From Rhynochetos jubatus (taxonomy: Eukaryota; Chordata; Aves; Eurypygiformes; Rhynochetidae), in the NCBI GenBank assembly GCA_027574665.1, contig CM050648.1:139314175-139378174 (forward strand): 64,000 nucleotides of DNA, given 5' to 3'. The notes beneath the pieces were generated by a model. That model had not been told where the DNA came from, did no database searches, and saw nothing but the letters and a program-made list of their open reading frames with translations. Below, piece after piece: positions 57,201 to 64,000 of the stretch (position 1 is the stretch's first letter; the number at the start of each line of letters is the position of its first letter). Position numbers and translations under genes: made by a program.

Positions 57201-60200
57201 AAATTAAATTGGAAACTGGAAGGAGTTTTGTCCTGGATATGTTTTTATAGAAGCGAGAGAGAGTTTATGAAAGAGACAGCAGATTCCAAAGAAAGAATAA
57301 ATATTCCTCGGGGACTCTCTGAAAAGACAGATGGAACAAAAACAAGCAGGAAGATTAAAAATCCCCCAGGAGGTTTGTACAGGAGAGAGCTCAGACTGAA
57401 CTCGTGGTATGAAAGCATCATGACAAAAAATAGCGGCTGCCTGATTATGCTGGCTCCATTTGTAATCTGTCCATGGCCTTCTTCCCTCCTCGGTGTGGAC
57501 CCAGCAAAAGGCAGGAGAAGATGGGCAGAGCATGCTGTTCCCCTGGAAAACAGGCTTCCAAAGGGTGTGTTTGGTCTTGGGTTAGTGGTGGTGGTGGTGT
57601 AACTGCCGTCTTCCCTTCTCCTGTGAAACTGCTCTTTATTTAGTGGCAGCTGAAAAGAAAAAAGAGCAGAACATAGGGCAAATGGTTAAAAAACAAGTTA
57701 TGAGGCTAGAGGAGTATCAAGACATTCCCAGGACATTTCTATTTCCTATAATAAAGGGGCTGATGCTATTTGATAGAGCAGAGTGGGCAAGAACAGCGAG
57801 GGATAAAGCAAACATAAGGCACATCCTGAAAAAGAACAAAGAACAAAAGCTTTGGGGCAGAGTAGTAAAAAGCACAAGACATAAAGGGTGAGCAAAGAAG
57901 CAGCCTCCTGCTGTTTGATCCCACCGTGTCCTGGCAAACGGGGATCAGTTTGCATGTCCTAAAAATAAACAGAAGGGCAGTGAAGTGGCATCTGGCTACA
58001 ACTCAGCATGTGTATTCCCCCAGTGGAAACTCTCCGAGACCATCCGGGTCGAGGGAGGTGACCAGACACCCCCATGTACGTACACTAGCAGTTACAGGTC
58101 TCCACATATTTATTATTTAAAAAGCTACAGCATGAGGAATGGTAAGAATAATTCTTCTTCTTATTAAAAAATGCTACAAAATTGCCCCATAACTGCACCG
58201 AAAGCAAAACCCATTTGCTTTCATCTCCCTTCTAAAGAACTTAAAAATCCACCTCCTCTGGGGTCTGATCCAGCCTGCGCTGTGCACAGGGTGCTCCTGA
58301 TCTCACAAAAAGGGCGCTGAAGTAATGGTTTCTTTTATGGTAAGGCAGGTTCCCAGGTGTAAAGGAGGAACAGGAATTTCAGATGCACCAAACAGCCTGG
58401 AATTCCTTTGGTTTCAATTCTCTCACTTTCTCCTTCTTTGAACAGTCATTTCTTTTGATCCTTTTTTGTACAAACTTGTTGCATTTCAGCTTTCGATACC
58501 AGAGGACAACTTTTGCGAAACAAGTGAATTTTGAAGTAGACGCTGAATCCTTCGAATTTCTTTAAAATTCATGGGGGAACATTCACATCCTCAGCCCATG
58601 CTGGGTTTAGGGGAATCTTCTGCAATCTGAAGAGGACTCCCTAGGAGGTACTTGTCTACCCCTGCGCAGAAATTTGGCCCTGAGCGTGTGAGCAAAGCTT
58701 TCAGTTTCTTGGTAAATTTGGGATCAGCCTAGACTGAGCCTTGACCGATGTGTTCCCTGGGTGTGGAAAGGCTTGTAATTGTTTCGTGGGATAAACCCCA
58801 AGCATTGCACATGCAACATTAAAAAAAATGCACGATAAAACTCCTACTTGATCACAGACTTGTATCTGATTTTAGACACCAGTAGAGTGTGCAGTACAAA
58901 GTAGTAACCTTATTTCATAATGTATGTCAAAGCAGAGAATACTGGTGTAGCTGTTTTGTTTCCCAAAATGAGATTTTCTGATAATCTGAGTCTACCTCTC
59001 ACTGGTGTGAATTATTACTTCACCTTAGAAATCACCGTGACTCTCAAGGTTCATATGTCCTGAGAATCCAGTTTAAAACAAAGAGCTGTTAAATAGCTGC
59101 AGTGCAGCCACAGCAGCCCTCAGGTCAGTGGTCTGGAGAAGCAGAATTTGAACACATTTCATGAAGAAGCGGAGTGTTTGTCACTAACTGAAACCCCAGA
59201 ATATCTTAGAAGATCAGAGGGCGGCTGTTCAGGAGGGTGTGACTCCTACTGGCTGCCTTGCCAGCCTCAGGAAAGAATGCCTGTTTTGGTTTGTTTCTTA
59301 AACGCCTGCTGGGTTTAGCTTCTGAACGCTCTTCTAATCTGTAAAAAAGTTCTCCATTTGGGGGTTACTTTAAAGCTGACATGTAGCAAGCTGCTAAAGT
59401 GAACAGAGTTAAACTTTTCTAGGGGATCAAACTTTTTTTCTCCTCTTTCAAAACGTTCAGGGAAACAAGCCTAAACTGTTAACCGTGGATTAAAATGTGG
59501 AATCTGGATCTTTTTTTTTCCAGTGTCCCAGGCCTGCAGCTGACTGGAATGATGGTAGATGCAGGATTCCCATCACTTTTCCTAGGTCAACGCCTAAGGG
59601 CTCAGACCACCTGCACAGCACCTGCAGGCAAATAATTCAAGGTAATTAGCCTGAAGATCTTCATCTGCTGTCAGGTTCCCTCCTCATTCATATAAAATCC
59701 TGAGCTCTGTCAAGCATTCTCCTTGGATGTAAGGGCCTCTTGTTTTGTCTGGAGGTGTGCTGGAGGATTTACCCACGGTTCAGCGCTTGCTGTTTGCAAG
59801 ATGGACAGAAGGCTTAGGAACACCACCAGTAACTACAAGTGATGTATCTCAGGTAACACCAAATTGCAGATATTCTGAATAGGCCCTTGATTTCTATTGA
59901 GCTACTTTTGCTGTATCCTGCAGGACAACCTCTAATTTTGGTCTGATCCCATCTGTGACCCCATTCCAGCTCAGGGGAAATTTAAATGGAAGTAGAGGAA
60001 GCAAAGTATTGTGTTGTATGGGGTCAGCAAAGACTGAGCACTGCTGGCCCTGAGACCCCGGTAAGGTGCAAGAAAGAGTGGCAGAAATATGTTATAAAGG
60101 GCAGCCCCTGCCCTCACTTGTGTTCAGGATAAGAGCCAGCTGAGGCTGCCTCTTGGAGAGACAGTGCTGTCTGTGGACTGATGGATTCTTGCCCTGCAAT

Positions 60201-63200
60201 GAGTCCCCTACCAGAGCAGGGTGCCTGTTTCCCTGGTCAGGCAAAGGGACTGACCTAATCCTGGCAGGGGACTAGTGACAAGCTAGGACTCAGACCTCCA
60301 ATCTCCCCATGCCAGGGAATTGCACTGATGCCCCGTGCAGAGCTGAAGTTGCGCGTGAGTGTGGGGGAAAAGGAGGCAGCTGTGGAACAGGCTCCAGCAG
60401 GACAGGACCTGCCAGTAGCTGCAGAGGCTGGACAAGCTCATGGCAGGGGTAGCAGCATGTTTGGAGACTAAATGATGAACTCAGACTAAGAGGCTGAGTT
60501 CAGTGTTGGGAGAGGCAGAAGCACCAAGTCTTGCTGTGTCCCACTTGCTCAGATACTCCCTCTGTCCCACAGGTTCAAGCCACCTCTCTGCTGCAGGACT
60601 AACAAAGTAGCTCAGAGGGTTGTGCATAGCAGGCAATGCCTGCCAGGGCTGTAGCCTCCTGTAAAACACAGGCCTTCCCATACTGCAGCAAGGTGCCATG
60701 CCTTCTTCCATTGACCCCTCTCTCAGCCTCTGGCCTGGGGTGCTCTTGCAGTCCCCTGGCTGTGTCAGAGGACAAGTTTTAATCCTGACACGTTCACTTG
60801 TGTGATAAACCCTGAAATAAGGGGCATTTCCATGGCCAGCTGATGCAACCAAGGGGATGTGGCCCTCATGAGACCTGGGCTGGCTCAGGTATGCTTGTCC
60901 TGTGTCAGCTCACCTGGTGGAGATGCCCCTGCTAAGGCCTGGGGCAAGGGTATTGTGTCCTGGGTCACCAGTGCTCATGGTGTGGACTGGAAGCTGCTGG
61001 GGAAGAATAGCTTCTTTGAGCTGCAAGGGAAGATGCTGAACCTAGTCAGCCTTCTCTGACATGATCTGTTTGGAGGTGCTTGCTCAGGTTGTCAGGGGTC
61101 CTCACACAGGCATCAGGAACTGCTCTGGTGTACCACTTGGAAGTGATTTGTACATCAGTGGCAGGGAACAGCAGACTACCAGCAGACTAGCCACCACACC
61201 TTTTGGAAGGGGCAGCAGGCCAAGGTTGTTTCCTGTAAGGAAGCAGAGCTCCAGTGTTTTTCTGCAGTGGCTTACCATATGATGCCTTTTCTTTTCTTGC
61301 AAGAAAAAGAAATGTTTAGAAACAAGCCCAAGCCACAGATTTCAGATCAGGATCCAAATTTTTTTTAAGTACCCTAAAGTGGGGAAGTGCTTGCCCTAGA
61401 ACAACAGTTGGACTGTGTTCAGCTTTCTAAAATAACACTGCCCAAAATCCAGACTCTGGACCCCACCCTCCAGGCTCATGCCTCTTTCTCTAGCAAAAGT
61501 GGAAATAGAAGTTGAATCTCATTTTGCCTGAAATCTTCACTTCACAATACATTCAATTTTTTTTTCCTTTAGTTTTGCTTTCTTAATAATTTCTGTCTGC
61601 TACAAAACTCTCCTTTTGACCTCTCCTGCCCTCTCAACCAGCAGTTTTACAAGCCTTGTCCTTTAGGGGTTAAGCAAAGGAGGCTTGGGAGAAGCTGCCA
61701 CTAATTAACTGTGACAGCTGAAATCCTTGAAATTGCTATTGAACTTGGAACCTTGTGTGCTATTGTTCTTAGCTCCTCTGCTGGAGTCTTGCGTGATGGC
61801 GGTTTGGATGGAAACACTTTAGGGCAGGTCCTTGGAAAAACAATGGGAAAAAGCCCTTTTAAACAACCCTGTGAAAGCTAGCAATGGCAATACTGACCAG
61901 AACTTACAGATTTAATTTCATGCCTCTGGAATTGAAGGGGAGCTTCCCCCCAGGTTGATGGCAAAAGTCCACCGGTCCATCAGGGCTCAGGGAAGGAGGG
62001 ACTAAACTCTTTCCAGGCATAAGGACTGATAGTGAAGTGTATCTATCCAGGTGATACTGTGTTGAAAATATAGTTTGGGTAAAACGGGTTGTTGTTTTCA
62101 GCCTATCAGTGAACTGCTGCTCATAGTCGTGAAAAGATCACTTAATTAAATCATGAAAGTATCATTTATTACAAGGTATCTTGAGACACTTTTCAAAGTA
62201 TCGTATCTTGAGATGGTTCTCCACCATTATTTCTGGTACCTGTAATCAGTGCAACAGGTCCACAAAAAGGCTGCAGGACTCAGTCTGAGCATTGTAATCT
62301 TCTGCTGGTGGCACAGAGAGAGGAAGAGGAAAAAATGAGTCAAAGCCCTATCTTCTCTGGTTCTCGGCCGCTGGCAAGCAATATTGGTTTCAGTTGTGTG
62401 CATTTATTTTCTAACTGCATACAGTGGGGAAGCCTACAAAACTACTTTGCCATATTATTTCAGCTTTGCTAAGGGATACGGCTTCTGATCCCTCGATAGA
62501 CACTTTGTGGAATTGTTTTGAGCAAAGAGGACTTTTGGATTTAGCCCAATATTTTTCTTCTGGGGAATGATAGTTTTGTGGCCTTTCTAAATGAGAATAC
62601 TACATCCATGTGCGTACTTGTGTCACCCAGTCCTTTTTTTAATTAAGAAAAATGTGGGATGATGTCTACAAGCTGTTCTCTAGCTTACATGGGTTTACTT
62701 TCTGTTAGCACAGTGTACTACCTCAAGAACCAAGCAGGATGTACCTGCTAAGAGTGTTTTATGCGGCTCAAAACAGTTCTTTCTGGGCAATCTCAGTGGT
62801 CCTGTTGGGATCCACAAAGTTTGCCATGCTCTAGAGAAGTCCTCAGACCTGTCTGCCTGCAACACAGTGCTATATCCTCTTCCCTACGAAGCAGCACCCC
62901 ACTCCCCACCGTGAATGTATGCCCAGGTATGGGACAGACAGAAATTACTTCCCTTCCTCAGTAATGGGTCTTGCATTAGCCATGGCAACAGTCACAGCTT
63001 GGGTTTGGAGAGCTCTGGAGTCTCAACTGGCCCTGGATGAACCACGTAATAAAATAACAAGCATAATACAGGAATATGAATCCTGTAAATTGCTGACCAT
63101 TTCTGAAAGTAAGTTGGATCTCTTAAAGTTATTTAAGATTAATTTAACTGTCTTCATGGCCAGCTTGTATGCTATAATGTTATGGCCTGGTCTTCAGCTG

Positions 63201-64000
63201 ATATAAATCCCAGAGGCTCCACTAAAACTGTTGTTTCATTTTTGATTTACAGTCACCTTAGTGAGAGAGTCCCTGTGCTACTTCTGTTCAAATAAGGAAC
63301 TTGTGAAAGTTCTTATCAGAACAGATTATGCTCAATTATTTTCTCTTTTTACTTTGGAGGTAGATAAGAAAGCAGGTCTGTCTCTTGAATTAGATGGATG
63401 CACTTTGATTTTTAAGTAACTTGCAAAAGCAGTCACAGCTGCAAATCGGAAATTTATCAGACCCTTAAAGTTATTTCAGCATGTCTAAATGGCTGATTTT
63501 ATTTGCTGCTTTGTGATTAAAACTAATAGGAGCAGACCACAAATTCATGCTGTGTTTTCATATGCAGGGTAATTACAGAACAGGCTTTGAAATATATTTG
63601 CAATACAGTTTCTCAATCAGATTTTTTTACTAGGCGATATGCCTACTTCACTGCACGTATACTTACTTTCCATGTGTTCAGAGTGTTGATGGGACATGTT
63701 CATCCCTTAAACCCTGGCAAGAACTCTTGGCAAAATATCACTTCTCTTGGAGACTAAGAAATAATTTTATTGCCATACCATTTCTTAACTTACTCTTAGC
63801 TTGATATCCATGTCGTGTACTTGATATGGGCATATGTGTAACTGGAAAATTCAGATTGCCATGAAAAACCTAACAAAAGCGTTTCTGACCATACAAGCAG
63901 GACCCTGTACAGCTCTGATTGTGATCGTGTGTTTGTGCAGGAGAGGAGTAGCAGAGTGAGCAAGGGAGCAAACGGCAAAGGTAGCAAAGGACCTGAGCTG
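54258..64000. other. Intergenic DNA, no gene supported
   Basis: This is mixed-composition DNA with no recognised repeat, RNA gene or exon. It has a GGTTA triplet repeat at about 55738-55753 and a GGT run ending near 57600. PRKCH or TMEM30B sequence, expected downstream of SLC38A6 from mammalian gene order, was not seen. Confidence 0.55.

Overview
The window is vertebrate nuclear DNA, almost certainly from a bird. The evidence is one widely spaced, intron-rich gene, several 3' fragments of CR1 LINEs with the usual avian 3' end, and two LTRs whose termini and layout match avian ERVL-type solo LTRs. There is no operon structure, no CRISPR array and no convincing tRNA or rRNA gene.

Region 1 (1-22510, with a 3' UTR beyond) is the 3' part of SLC38A6 (SNAT6, a sodium-coupled neutral amino acid transporter-family protein) on the + strand. 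Eleven coding exons can be placed base by base. All have AG/GT borders and compatible phases, and together they encode 322 residues ending at TAA 22508-22510. Compared with the roughly 456-residue human protein, the first ~134 residues are missing and should lie upstream of base 1. The introns hold an antisense ERVL-type solo LTR (about 14101-14757), an old CR1-like relic (about 17012-17120), an unassigned 89-codon minus-strand ORF followed by an A-run (17570-17864), and an 89-nt exon-like segment that would introduce a stop codon (15567-15655).

Region 2 (22511 to about 26600) starts with the SLC38A6 3' UTR, whose end I cannot place because no AATAAA is evident nearby, and runs into intergenic DNA. 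Region 3 (about 26600-38000) is GC-richer, with local CpG clusters, CR1 fragments and many spurious GC-rich ORFs, but no recognisable protein.

Region 4 (about 38000-64000) is intergenic. It holds a 0.5-kb CR1 copy with reverse-transcriptase C-terminal remnants (41562-42096), a long pyrimidine tract (47048-47179), an antisense ERVL-type solo LTR of about 1.14 kb (48782-49925), a MIR/CORE-SINE-like hairpin-forming segment (about 50975-51165) and a short CR1 tail (54200-54257). No second protein-coding gene could be supported. TMEM30B and PRKCH, which follow SLC38A6 in mammals, were looked for by recalled protein motifs and not seen.

I found no clear new biological system. The points most worth checking are the candidate poison exon, the antisense intronic ORF with its A-tail, a perfect 28-bp palindrome at a CR1 5' junction, and the hairpin in the MIR-like segment. 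Positions come from reading by eye; exon borders are reliable, while repeat borders are approximate.
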